In this document: in pieces, positions 33,633-41,579 of the stretch
Position numbering within the stretch: the stretch's first letter is position 1
How the letters are laid out: each line of letters begins with the position of its first letter
Origin: Campylobacter showae CSUNSWCD
GTDB taxonomy: Bacteria > Campylobacterota > Campylobacteria > Campylobacterales > Campylobacteraceae
Direction of reading: 5' to 3'
Assembly (NCBI RefSeq): GCF_000313615.1
Contig: NZ_AMZQ01000002.1
Location: 124,001-188,000 of the forward strand
DNA: 64,000 nt
Made by a program: the position numbers and the translations under genes
The notes under the pieces: generated by a model
Database searches by the model: none
What the model saw: only the letters and a program-made list of their open reading frames with translations
What the model was told of the DNA's origin: nothing

Positions 33633-33815
33633 CAAAGTATAACAGTCTCAATGCTTTTTCTTGCTTAATCATAGCTTTAATTTTACACATGTAATGCTAA
33701 AGTTTAAAATCTATCTGCGTAGTAGTTCTAGTATGCTTCACAAAAACGATATTTAGGCTTTGGCATGTTTTATTTTGCTATGCAAGCGAGATAAATTTAA
33801 GTCTGTTATACTTTG
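33633..33815. repeat. 13-bp inverted repeats bounding a 183-bp AT-rich segment
   Basis: CAAAGTATAACAG at 33633-33645 and its exact reverse complement CTGTTATACTTTG at 33803-33815. The 157 bases between carry no gene. The layout resembles a small non-autonomous element, but no target duplication is evident (flanks AGAGT and TTAAT). Confidence 0.45.
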
Positions 33816-33848
33816 TTAATCATAAACGTATCCATTAAGCTCATTAAT

Positions 33849-34400
33849 CTAACCTAAATTTCGCAAAAACTCCGCGTACTCTCTAGCTCCGCACTCTAAA
33901 TCGTCCTGGCTTGATACGTAGTCCACGCCCGGGGTCTCCTCGGCGCCGTAAAATGCGAAAAAGTCGCGGTAATCGGCGCGAAAATAGTATTTAAACGCGA
34001 GCTCAAACGGCGTAAGAACCTCGCGCAAGCTAAAATGATAGCGTCCTTGCGGGCAGTAGTCGTTCTTTTTGATACCCGCAGTCACGGCTAGCGCGACCTT
34101 ACGCCCCGCGATACCGTCCGAGCCGCGCCCATAGGCAAAGCCGTGCGTCATCACCGCATCGATCCATGATTTTAAAATCGGAGGACAGGAGAAGTTGTGA
34201 AGCGGAAACTGCAAAACGAGGGCGTCGTGGGCTCTGATGAGCTCTTGCTCTCGCGCGGCGTCGATATCGCCGCCCCCGTAAACCTGCGTCAAATCATGAA
34301 CGCTAAAGCGCTGCGGCTCTTTGAGAGCCTCTTGTAGCAGGCGTTTGTTTATGACCGAGTTTTGGATGCCTGGGTGGGCTAGGATGATTAGAGTTTTTAT
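33849..34400 (-). CDS. NAD(P)H quinone oxidoreductase (KefF/MdaB-type flavodoxin fold), ATA start position
   Basis: 183 residues from 34400. The N-terminal KTLIILAHPGIQNSVINKRLLQEA carries the family's AHP motif for FMN binding and is needed for the fold, followed by ALVLQFPLHNFSCPPILKSWIDAV and HGFAYG..DGIAGRKVALAVTAG, then the DYCPQGRYHFSLREVLTPFELAFKY segment. The frame therefore begins just after AAGGAG (GGAG at 34405-34408), where the codon is ATA (34400-34398) instead of ATG. A TTG at 34292 would drop the first 36 residues, including the flavin loop. Either an ATA start, a mutation or a base error. The upstream DNA runs into the CRISPR relic. Confidence 0.75.
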   Translation of the reverse strand: MKTLIILAHPGIQNSVINKRLLQEALKEPQRFSVHDLTQVYGGGDIDAAREQELIRAHDALVLQFPLHNFSCPPILKSWIDAVMTHGFAYGRGSDGIAGRKVALAVTAGIKKNDYCPQGRYHFSLREVLTPFELAFKYYFRADYRDFFAFYGAEETPGVDYVSSQDDLECGAREYAEFLRNLG

Positions 34401-34467
34401 TTTTCTCCTTTTTGATCAAGCAAATTTTAACCGTCGGCAAGCGCCGCCTCAAGCTCGCAAACACGCT

Positions 34468-34686
34468 GTTTCAAACCCAACGGGATAGATTTACACTAGA
34501 CGAGGACGCGGTATCGCAAGGCTCGGGTTTCGGACTCCAACGAGGTAAATTTGCGCCGGTGGCACTACCGTAGAGCTATTAAGCACGGTGTTTCAAACTC
34601 CAATGGGGTAAATTTGCACTGTTGATGATAGGCTCGCCGCTCTCTTTTAGTGCCTCGTTTCAAACCCCATCGGAGCAAATTTTAGC
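34468..34686 (-). CRISPR. degenerate CRISPR array, four repeats and three spacers
   Basis: Four imperfect repeats at 34468-34496, 34527-34556, 34590-34619 and 34657-34686. All start GTTTC(A/G)(A/G)AC and run through CCAA(C/T)G to (A/G)AATTTGCAC-like ends; the third is closest to consensus (30 bases). Spacers are unrelated: 30, 33 and 37 bases. Read on the reverse strand the repeat ends in TTTGAAAC, the usual 3' end of type I-B/III repeats. A fifth, half-preserved copy may end near 34432, keeping the spacing. No cas gene is in the window; the mutations suggest a dead array. Confidence 0.6.
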
Positions 34687-34747
34687 GAACTTGGCTTAAA
34701 TTTGGTCGGAGCATCGCGCGGGCTAGCGACGCAAATTTAGTGAATTT

Positions 34748-35350
34748 TTACAAAAACGCTTGTAGATTTTTCAAATTTTCTTTTATGGATGCCGGGCGGT
34801 AGAGTGCCGAGATAACGGCGATGTAGTCGGGATTTAGTGCGGCGATTTGCGCGATATTTGCTGCATTTATGCCGCCGATCACGCAAACGGGGATACGTAA
34901 AATTTCCTTTGCGCGCATTATAGTTTCAAATTTACAAAGCGGAGCGTTTGGTTTGGTCGGGCTCGCAAACACGGCGCCAAATGCTGCATATGAAGCGCCC
35001 TCATCCTGCGCTTTTAGGGCTAAATTTAGATCGTCATAGCAGCTAACGCCGATAAATGCGTCCTCGCCTAGGATCTTTCTAGCGGCCTTTACTCCGCCGT
35101 CATCCTTGCCGATGTGCACGGCGTTTGCGCCTATTTTGGCGGCAAATTTGACATCGTCGTTTACGATAAATCTCGCGCCGTAACGCTCGCAAAGCTCTTT
35201 TAGCGCAACAGCTACGCGCTCGTTTTTTGGCTCGATTTTAGTGCGGTACTGCAAAAGCTTCACTCCGCACTCTAGCAGCTCCCCGGCCTGCACTAGCACG
35301 CTGCTTTCGGGCGTTAGGATGTCGTCCGTGATAGCGTAAATTTTAGCCAC
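34748..35350 (-). CDS. thiE: thiamine-phosphate synthase
   Basis: 200 residues, TIM-barrel. Joins HMP diphosphate with the thiazole phosphate. Motifs: YAITDD at the N terminus, LLQYRTK (diphosphate-binding lysine/arginine region), RFIVNDDVKFAAKIGANAVHIGKDD (VNDD Mg-binding; VHIGxDD), GVSCYDDLNLALKAQDEGASYAAFGAVFASPTK, and PVCVIGGINAANIAQI. Overlaps thiD by eight bases, so the pair is one operon on the reverse strand. No TPP riboswitch was recognised upstream of the pair. Confidence 0.93.
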   Translation of the reverse strand: MAKIYAITDDILTPESSVLVQAGELLECGVKLLQYRTKIEPKNERVAVALKELCERYGARFIVNDDVKFAAKIGANAVHIGKDDGGVKAARKILGEDAFIGVSCYDDLNLALKAQDEGASYAAFGAVFASPTKPNAPLCKFETIMRAKEILRIPVCVIGGINAANIAQIAALNPDYIAVISALYRPASIKENLKNLQAFL

Positions 35351-36125
35351 GGTTTGCGCCGGCGGCTTTGTGATCTAGTAGCCGCACGCCGAAATTTGAG
35401 CCGTGGGCGTTTTTGATCGCGTTTGCGACGAAGGCTTTGGCGTGCCTGATCGCCGTTATCTCGTCTGCCCCGCAAGCTAGGGCGCATGCGATAGCCGTGG
35501 CGAAGCTACATCCCGCGCCGTGCATGATCGTAGGATGCTCTAGTGGCTCGCCAAATTTAACTATCTCGCCGCTTTTTTTATAAAGCGTGTCCTCGCAAAT
35601 CTCGCTCGTTCGCGTGCGTTTTAGCACTACGTCGCAGGGCAGATCCGCACTTAAATTTAACCGCTCGCCGTCAAAATTTAACCCCAAAATGCGTGCTTCG
35701 TCTAAATTTGGCGTCGCGATGCGAGCTAGGCTTAAAAGCTCTTTTAGTGCGTTTATGGCGCCCTCTTGTAGCAACTTGGCGCCTGATTTTGCCACGCAGA
35801 CTGGATCTATCACGGCTGGTATGCCGCGGTTTTGCTCTAGCCAGACCTTGACGCAGGCTATGAGCTGTTCGTTAAAGAGCATGCCGATCTTTACTGCGTC
35901 AAATTTTAGCTCGGCGCAGACTGCTTCTAGCTGCGCGTTTAAAAACTCTGGCGTTACGGGCATCACCGCGCTCACGCCGTTCGTGTTTTGCGCAGTTAGC
36001 GCTGTGATCGCAGTCGCGCTGTAGCAGTCGTAAGCCTCGCAGGTTTTTATGTCAGCTTGCACGCCGGCACCTCCGACGCTGTCGCTGCCTGCGATGATTA
36101 GGATATTTTTTTTAGTATTTTTCAT
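35343..36125 (-). CDS. thiD: hydroxymethylpyrimidine (phosphate) kinase
   Basis: 260 residues, ribokinase fold. Phosphorylates HMP and HMP-P for thiamine synthesis. N-terminal ILIIAGSDSVGGAGVQADIKTCEAYDCYSATAITALTAQNTNGV is the ThiD signature; DAVKIGML, VIDPVCVAKSGAKLL, and the C-terminal anion hole GAGCSFATAIACALACG with catalytic-region GxGC are present (Asp of the usual GTGD replaced by Ser at GCSF as in many ThiD, where GCxx is normal). ATG with TAAAAC spacing and weak ribosome binding site GGTAAAACA. It is 45 bases after the SNase-like gene on the same strand. Confidence 0.93.
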   Translation of the reverse strand: MKNTKKNILIIAGSDSVGGAGVQADIKTCEAYDCYSATAITALTAQNTNGVSAVMPVTPEFLNAQLEAVCAELKFDAVKIGMLFNEQLIACVKVWLEQNRGIPAVIDPVCVAKSGAKLLQEGAINALKELLSLARIATPNLDEARILGLNFDGERLNLSADLPCDVVLKRTRTSEICEDTLYKKSGEIVKFGEPLEHPTIMHGAGCSFATAIACALACGADEITAIRHAKAFVANAIKNAHGSNFGVRLLDHKAAGANRG

Positions 36126-36170
36126 TGTTTTACCTTGAGCGGTTTTTGTTAAATTTGTCTTTAGGCGAAT

Positions 36171-36905
36171 TTATTTGTCGCCAAAATCCTTGCCGAACTC
36201 GACTCCAAGCTCCCTTAAATTTACGGGGCCGTTTCCTTGCGACTCCATCGGTGGCGGCGGAGTTTGCGGCTGCGTTTGTTTAGGCTGTTCGCTCGCAGGG
36301 TTTTGCTCGGTTTGATCGTTTTTGGTGGTGTTATTTTCGACTTTTTTCGACTTTTTCTTTGCTTTTTCGTCTTCTAGCTTTTTGCCGGTTAGGCACTCGT
36401 AAATTTCCGCGTGATTTTTCTTTGCCCAGTCCTCTTTGACGTCGATTTTTTGGTACTCTTTGCTGGTAGGCGCGGCTAGGCCGTTTTTAACTAGGGTTTT
36501 GTTTAGGATTCTGCTTTCGTCGCTTACTTCGCATAGCCATCTGTCGCCTAGATTTTTTAGCGTGAGCACGTAGTAGTTGCGCTCCGGACGAAATATCTTT
36601 TTTATCTCTTTGTCGTAGGATTTGGTGAAATTTTCCAGCTCTTTTTTATCTTTTATGCATTTTGCGCCGTCGTAAAATTTAACGTTTGCAAGCTTGCAAG
36701 GGGCGATCACAGCGGCGTTTAGCCTAAAGATAAAGGTATCGTAGTCTAAAATTTTTTCTAAAAACAGGATTTCTTTGGTGACTTTTTCGCGTTTGGATTT
36801 GGTTGTCTGCGTGATTTGCATGTCGGTAAACTGGGCTACCAAATTTACCGACAGCAAGGCTAAAGCGCAAATTTTAAGCAGAGTAAAAAATGCGCTTTTT
36901 TTCAT
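36171..36905 (-). CDS. secreted protein with a degenerate SNase-like domain
   Basis: 244 residues. N-terminal signal peptide or anchor (FTLLKICALALLSVNLVAQ). Residues about 40-175 have a staphylococcal-nuclease-like order: LDYDTFIFRLN, ENFTKSYDKEIKKIF, YYVLTLKNLGDRWLCEVSDE, LNKTLVKNGLAAP, and WAKKNHAEIYECL. The usual catalytic Arg-Asp-Glu-Arg set is not clear, so nuclease activity is doubtful. The last 70 residues are a low-complexity tail, Lys/Glu-rich then Pro/Gln/Asn-rich. ATG overlaps the stop of the binding-protein gene upstream by one base, so it is co-translated with the amino-acid importer. Family assignment is tentative. Confidence 0.6.
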   Translation of the reverse strand: MKKSAFFTLLKICALALLSVNLVAQFTDMQITQTTKSKREKVTKEILFLEKILDYDTFIFRLNAAVIAPCKLANVKFYDGAKCIKDKKELENFTKSYDKEIKKIFRPERNYYVLTLKNLGDRWLCEVSDESRILNKTLVKNGLAAPTSKEYQKIDVKEDWAKKNHAEIYECLTGKKLEDEKAKKKSKKVENNTTKNDQTEQNPASEQPKQTQPQTPPPPMESQGNGPVNLRELGVEFGKDFGDK

Positions 36906-37621
36906 TATTTTAGATCGTATTTTTCTAGCAGTTTATCGTAGCTGCCGTCTTTTTTCATTTCGTCAAGCGCGGCGTTTATTTTAGCGATTAGATCGGCTTG
37001 TTTGTCTTTATCAAATGCTATAGAAAAGCCTTCGCTACCGTCTGTTTCTTTATAAAACTCCTCAAGCTCCGGATTTTTCTTTAAAAAGCCGTAGCCGATC
37101 GAGTTATCTAGCACGACTGCGTCTATCTTGCCCTTTTTTAGTCCCATGATTAACGGAACCGGATCCTCGCCAGGTACGACTTTGGCGCCCGCGATAGCGT
37201 TAGCGGCGATCTCTTGGACCGTACCTTGTTGTACTCCTACTTTTTTGCCGTTTAGTGCGTCTTTGCTCGCGATAGCGTCGTTGCCTTTAGCGCGCAAGTA
37301 GATGTTTTCCGTCGCATAGTAAGCCTGCGTGAAATCGATAGATTTGCGTCTATCGTCGGTCGCGCTCATCGCGCTTGCTACGGCGTCGATCTTGCCTGTT
37401 TTTAGAGCGGGGATGAGGCCGTCAAAGCTCATGTTTACGATCTTGTACTCAAAACCCGCGCGTTTAGCGAGTTCGGCCACTAGATCCATATCAAAGCCCG
37501 TGATCTTATTTTGCTCGTCCACGTACTCAAACGGCGGATAGTTGGCGGCGGTACCGATCTTTAGCTCGGCGGCGCCAAGCGTAGCTAGAGCCGCTAAAAG
37601 CAGCGCAAAAATCTTTTTCAT
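36905..37621 (-). CDS. amino-acid ABC transporter substrate-binding protein (second copy)
   Basis: 238 residues from ATG 37621, chosen for AAAGGAGAG upstream and the signal peptide MKKIFALLLAALATLGA; a start nine codons earlier is less likely. Family 3 binding protein: KIGTAANYPPFEYVDEQNKITGFDMDLVAELAKRAG, then PALKTGKIDAVASAMSATDDRRKSIDFT and the second lobe LNGKKVGVQQGTVQEIAA. It is about half identical by eye to the lipoprotein version just upstream (37683-38504), so it arose by duplication. A hairpin lies between the two genes, so it may be expressed separately. Ligand not determined; basic or polar amino acids are likely. Confidence 0.88.
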   Translation of the reverse strand: MKKIFALLLAALATLGAAELKIGTAANYPPFEYVDEQNKITGFDMDLVAELAKRAGFEYKIVNMSFDGLIPALKTGKIDAVASAMSATDDRRKSIDFTQAYYATENIYLRAKGNDAIASKDALNGKKVGVQQGTVQEIAANAIAGAKVVPGEDPVPLIMGLKKGKIDAVVLDNSIGYGFLKKNPELEEFYKETDGSEGFSIAFDKDKQADLIAKINAALDEMKKDGSYDKLLEKYDLK

Positions 37622-37653
37622 TTTCTCTCCTTTAAAATTTGGTTTCAAATTTA

Positions 37654-37675
37654 AGCCCGCATTTTGGTGCGGGCT
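37654..37675 (-). terminator. hairpin between the two binding-protein genes
   Basis: AGCCCGCA at 37654-37661 pairs perfectly with TGCGGGCT at 37668-37675 over a 6-base loop. Read on the reverse strand it follows the lipoprotein gene and is followed by TAAATTTG. Likely a partial terminator that lowers expression of the downstream genes. Confidence 0.65.
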
Positions 37676-37682
37676 CGTAAAT

Positions 37683-38504
37683 TTATTTTAGGCCGTATTT
37701 TCCCATCATCTTGTCAAATTCGCCGCTCTTTTTTAGCTCCTCTATTGCGGCGTCTATCTTGCCGATTAGCTCTAGGTGTTTGCCTTTATTAAACGCGACC
37801 GCAAAGCCCTCGGTGCCGTCTGGAAGCTTTAAAAACTCTTCTAAATCAGAGTTTTGCTTTAGGTACTCGTAGCCGATCGGGCTATCTGTTAGCACGACGT
37901 CGATTTTGCCCGCTTTTAGCGACAAAATCGCAGCCGCTACGGTTTCTGCAGGCACGGCTAGGTCGCCGCAGATGGATTTAGCTGCGCTCTCTTGTAAGGT
38001 GCCTATTTGCGCGCTTATTTTTTTGAGATGCATATTGGTCGCATTTACGTCGGTGCCTTTTTTGCGGATGAAAAGATTATCCGAAAAATAATAAGGCTTC
38101 GTAAAATCGACCGATTTTCTTCTCTCCTCGGTCGCGCTCATACCGCTTAGCGCGGCGTCTATCTTGCCCGTTTTTAGAGCAGGGATTAGCCCGTCAAAGC
38201 TCATGTTTTGCACGTCAAATTTGACGCCTATTTTCTTGCCGACGGCTTCTATCATATCGATTTCAAAGCCTACGATCTTGTTGTGCTCGTTGATATACTC
38301 AAACGGCGGATAGTCCGCGCTCGAGCCCACTCTTATCGTTTGTTGTACCACTACGGGGGTTGCCTCGTTTTTTACTGCGGCGTCTTTGCTTGCTTTTTCA
38401 TTCGAGCTTTGACCGCAACCTGAAAGCATCAAAGCGGCGGCTACGAAAACGAAAAGTTTTTTAAATTTGCCGGCGGACGAAGCCGCAACGATGTTTTGTG
38501 ACAT
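37683..38504 (-). CDS. amino-acid ABC transporter binding lipoprotein
   Basis: 273 residues. Signal sequence with lipobox ALMLSGC (cysteine near residue 30), then a linker of about 25 residues. Family 3 solute-binding core: VGSSADYPPFEYINEHNKIVGFEIDMIEAVGKKIG, PALKTGKIDAALSGMSATEERRKSVDFTKPYY, ISAQIGTLQESAAKSI, and KAGKIDVVLTDSPIGYEYL. It delivers ligand to the permease/ATPase encoded just upstream on the same strand, 12 bases away from the ATPase gene. The closest relatives I know are cystine/glutamine/arginine-type binding proteins. Confidence 0.9.
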   Translation of the reverse strand: MSQNIVAASSAGKFKKLFVFVAAALMLSGCGQSSNEKASKDAAVKNEATPVVVQQTIRVGSSADYPPFEYINEHNKIVGFEIDMIEAVGKKIGVKFDVQNMSFDGLIPALKTGKIDAALSGMSATEERRKSVDFTKPYYFSDNLFIRKKGTDVNATNMHLKKISAQIGTLQESAAKSICGDLAVPAETVAAAILSLKAGKIDVVLTDSPIGYEYLKQNSDLEEFLKLPDGTEGFAVAFNKGKHLELIGKIDAAIEELKKSGEFDKMMGKYGLK

Positions 38505-38516
38505 TTTGACCTCCTT

Positions 38517-39245
38517 TTAGTGGTTTAAAATTTTACCTAGAAAATCCTGCAAACGCTGATTGCTAGGGTTTTCGAAAATATTTTTAGGCGTGTCGTCCAC
38601 GGCTATTTTTCCGCCGTGCATGAAAAATATCCTATTGGCCACGTTTTTGGCAAAGCCCATCTCGTGCGTGACGACTAGCATCGTGATACCCTTTGCTGCG
38701 ACGTCTTTCATGATGTCTAGCACCTCGCCGATCATCTCGGGATCTAGCGCGCTCGTTGGCTCGTCAAAGAGTATGACCTCGGGATTCATCGCTAGGCTTC
38801 TAGCGATTGCTATACGCTGCTTTTGACCGCCTGAGAGCTTGTGCGGGAAGGCATATTTTTTATCGCTTAGACCCACGCTTTTTAGTAGCTCGTCGGCTCT
38901 TGTTTCCGCGCTTTCTTTATCTAAAATTCCTGCTTTTATCGGAGCTAGAGTTAAATTTTGCAAGACGTTTTTGTTTGCAAAAAGATTAAAGTGCTGAAAA
39001 ACCATGCTCACTTTTTGACGGATTTTATTTATATCCGTTTTTTTATCCGTTATATCCTCGCCGTTTATCTTGATGTGCCCGCCGCTTGGCTCTTCCAGGC
39101 GGTTTATGCAGCGTAAAAATGTACTCTTGCCGCCGCCGCTCGGGCCTATGATAGCGATGATTTCGCCTTGTTTGATATCTACGCTGATATCGTCTAGGAC
39201 GCGCAAATCGCCGTAATTTTTACTCAAATTTCTAATCTCAATCAT
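38517..39245 (-). CDS. polar amino-acid ABC transporter ATP-binding protein (GlnQ-like)
   Basis: 242 residues, complete. Walker A IGPSGGGKSTFLRC near residue 35, Q-loop VFQHFNLF, signature LSGGQKQRIAIARSLA, Walker B VILFDEPTSALDPEM, switch VVTHEMGFA, and the C-terminal GKIAVDDTPKNIFENPSNQRLQDFL typical of PAAT transporters. Starts inside the permease 3' end (eight-base overlap). Functions with the permease at 39238-39948 and the two binding proteins. Confidence 0.93.
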   Translation of the reverse strand: MIEIRNLSKNYGDLRVLDDISVDIKQGEIIAIIGPSGGGKSTFLRCINRLEEPSGGHIKINGEDITDKKTDINKIRQKVSMVFQHFNLFANKNVLQNLTLAPIKAGILDKESAETRADELLKSVGLSDKKYAFPHKLSGGQKQRIAIARSLAMNPEVILFDEPTSALDPEMIGEVLDIMKDVAAKGITMLVVTHEMGFAKNVANRIFFMHGGKIAVDDTPKNIFENPSNQRLQDFLGKILNH

Positions 39246-39948
39246 GGCGATTTAGTCTCCTCTCTAAAATTTTAACCAAAAACGTAAAGAACTTCACGCT
39301 GACGTAGTAAACTATACCCGTGAAAATGACGGGCTCTGGGCTATAAAACACCGCTTGCAGACTCTTACTTTGCATCGTGATATCGATGACGCTAATGTAG
39401 CCAACGACTGACGTCTCTTTAAAAAGCGAGATAAATTCGTTTGCAAGCGCAGGCAGGATGTTTTTGGTCGCTTGTGGGAACACCACCTCGCGCATCGAAA
39501 CGTAGTAGTTTAGACCCATAGCCCTTGCGGCTTCCATTTGCCCTTTATCGACGCTATTTATGCCGCTACGCACGATCTCTGCGACGTAGGCGGAGCTGTT
39601 TAGCCCGAGCGCGATTAAAGCGACGTAAAAGTTATCGCTCCAAGTCGCGAAAATCACGACCGAAAATATAAGAAGCTGCAAAATAATCGGTGTTCCGCGT
39701 AGGATATCTACGTACTCGTCGATGAGAAAGCTTAAAATTTTGATATTTAAAAACTTTAAAAACGCCAAAATAAAGCCCAAAGTCACGCCTATAGCCGTGC
39801 CGCCTATGGTGAGTCCCAGCGTCACGCCGTAGCTTTTAAGGTAAGCTAGACGTTGCGCCTCGTTTAACTCCGTCGGATAAAAATAGTAAACGCCCGCGGA
39901 GACGATGACGACGAAAAACAGCGCCCTGAAAAATTTTTCGTTTAGCAT
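39238..39948 (-). CDS. polar amino-acid ABC transporter permease
   Basis: 236 residues, five to six transmembrane segments. HisM/GlnP-type signatures: GVTLGLTIGGTAIGVTLGFILAF, EYVDILRGTPIILQLLIFSVV, AYVAEIVRSGINSVDKGQMEAARAMGLNYYVSMREVVFPQATKNILPALANEFISLFKETSVVGYISV (EAA loop). A single permease gene suggests a homodimeric channel. First gene of the reverse-strand unit permease-ATPase-binding protein-binding protein-SNase-like; its upstream region is divergent to putP. Confidence 0.93.
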   Translation of the reverse strand: MLNEKFFRALFFVVIVSAGVYYFYPTELNEAQRLAYLKSYGVTLGLTIGGTAIGVTLGFILAFLKFLNIKILSFLIDEYVDILRGTPIILQLLIFSVVIFATWSDNFYVALIALGLNSSAYVAEIVRSGINSVDKGQMEAARAMGLNYYVSMREVVFPQATKNILPALANEFISLFKETSVVGYISVIDITMQSKSLQAVFYSPEPVIFTGIVYYVSVKFFTFLVKILERRLNRHD

Positions 39949-40088
39949 TTCTTAAACCTTAAAAGTGTAATGAGGGTTAATAATACGAAAAAAAATATAA
40001 ATTTAACCTTTTTTACGTGAAAAAATTATCTTTTAAACAAATTTATCATATTATCGTAACTCAAATTTAAAGAACCGAGGGAAATTTA

Positions 40089-41579
40089 ATGGACTATGCA
40101 CGCTATATCGCCATCGCGCTGTATTTTGGATTTTTACTTTTCGTGGGGCGATACTCTTATAACAAAAACGCCAATATGGGCGAATACCTGCTCGATAATC
40201 GCCGCCTAGGGCCGGTCGTAACCGCTCTAAGCGCCGGAGCTAGCGATATGAGCGGCTGGATGCTGCTTGGCGTGCCGGGCGCTCTATATGCCACGGGACT
40301 AGCGACGATTTGGATGGTTTTGGGGCTCGTTATAGGCGCGTATTGCAACTATCTATTTTTAGCAAAGCGTTTGCGCGTCTATACTGAGGTTGCGAGCGAC
40401 AGCATCACGATCCCGGATTTTTTACAAAATCGCTTCAAGGACGAGACTAAAATTTTACGCATAGTCTCAGGTCTTTTGATTTTGATATTTTTCACGCTTT
40501 ACGTTAGTAGCGGGATAATCGCGGGCGGCAAGAGCTTTGAGAGCTTTTTTGGATTGGATTTTAAATTCGGCGCTATTTTTACGCTCGCTATCGTCGTTTT
40601 TTACACGTTTTTCGGCGGATTTCGCGCGGTTTGTATCACGGACGCGTTTCAGGGTATGTTGATGTTTTTGGTGCTTGTCGCCGTACCCGTAGTCGCGTTT
40701 TGTAATCTAAATTTGCCAGACGGCGCTACCTTGTGGAGTGAGGTGGCAAAATACGGCAAAAACCACCTAAACGTCTTTTACGACCAGACTTTTTTAAGTA
40801 TCTTAGGACTCATGGCGTGGGGGCTTGGATACTTCGGGCAGCCCCACATCATCGTTAGATTTATGGCGATACGAAGCTCAAAAGAGCTAGCCCAAGCGCG
40901 CCGCATCGGTATAGGCTGGATGGCGATAGGCTTAGCTGGAGCTATGATGAGCGGGCTTATCGGCTTTGTGTATTACAGTGAGTTAAATTTGCCTCTGGCA
41001 GATCCTGAGAAGGTCTTTTTGCAGCTTGGCGAGACGCTGTTTCATCCGTTTTTCGTGGGTATTATCATTTCAGCCGTGCTTTCAGCCATCATGAGTACGA
41101 TTTCTAGCCAGCTTTTGGTTAGCGCAAGCTCGGTGACGCAGGATTTTGTATTTGCCTTTTATAAAAAAGAAATTTCGCAAAAAACTCAGGTTGCAGCCGG
41201 CAGATACGCCGTCGTGGCCGTCGCTCTGGTGGCTACCGCGCTTGCTTTTAGCTTTAACGAAAGCGTGCTAAACGTCGTGGGCTATGCATGGGCCGGCTTT
41301 GGAGCGAGCTTTGGGCCGGTGCTGCTTTTTAGCCTTTATTGGCGCAAGATGAGCGCGCTAGCGGCGCTTCTAGGTATGATAACGGGTGGGGCGACGGTGA
41401 TCGCGTGGATCGCGCTGGGGCTAAATTCTTACGTTTACGAGATACTGCCGGGCTTTGCGGTCTCTTGCATCGTGATTTATTTAACAAGCCTCTACGGCGA
41501 CGCTATAGACAAGATGAGCAACGAGCCAAACTCGGCCACCGTACAGGATGAATTTGAAAAAATGAAAACGAGGCTATAA
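40089..41579 (+). CDS. putP: sodium/proline symporter
   Basis: 496 residues, sodium:solute symporter (SSSF) with about 13 transmembrane helices. Family marks: GEYLLDNRRLGPVVTALSAGASDMSGWMLLGVPGALYATG near the N terminus, the long signature GFRAVCITDAFQGMLMF, GYFGQPHIIVRFMAIRS, and ISAVLSAIMSTISSQLLVSASSVTQDF. Imports proline with sodium, an important carbon source for campylobacters. Usually next to putA, which is not here. ATG with CGAGGG upstream; the downstream gene starts immediately at the base after its stop. Confidence 0.92.
   Translation: MDYARYIAIALYFGFLLFVGRYSYNKNANMGEYLLDNRRLGPVVTALSAGASDMSGWMLLGVPGALYATGLATIWMVLGLVIGAYCNYLFLAKRLRVYTEVASDSITIPDFLQNRFKDETKILRIVSGLLILIFFTLYVSSGIIAGGKSFESFFGLDFKFGAIFTLAIVVFYTFFGGFRAVCITDAFQGMLMFLVLVAVPVVAFCNLNLPDGATLWSEVAKYGKNHLNVFYDQTFLSILGLMAWGLGYFGQPHIIVRFMAIRSSKELAQARRIGIGWMAIGLAGAMMSGLIGFVYYSELNLPLADPEKVFLQLGETLFHPFFVGIIISAVLSAIMSTISSQLLVSASSVTQDFVFAFYKKEISQKTQVAAGRYAVVAVALVATALAFSFNESVLNVVGYAWAGFGASFGPVLLFSLYWRKMSALAALLGMITGGATVIAWIALGLNSYVYEILPGFAVSCIVIYLTSLYGDAIDKMSNEPNSATVQDEFEKMKTRL

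Noticed and set aside
36126-36170. TPP riboswitch upstream of thiD-thiE
   Set aside because: Only 45 bases separate thiD from the gene before it and no THI-box-like sequence (CUGAGA) was seen.
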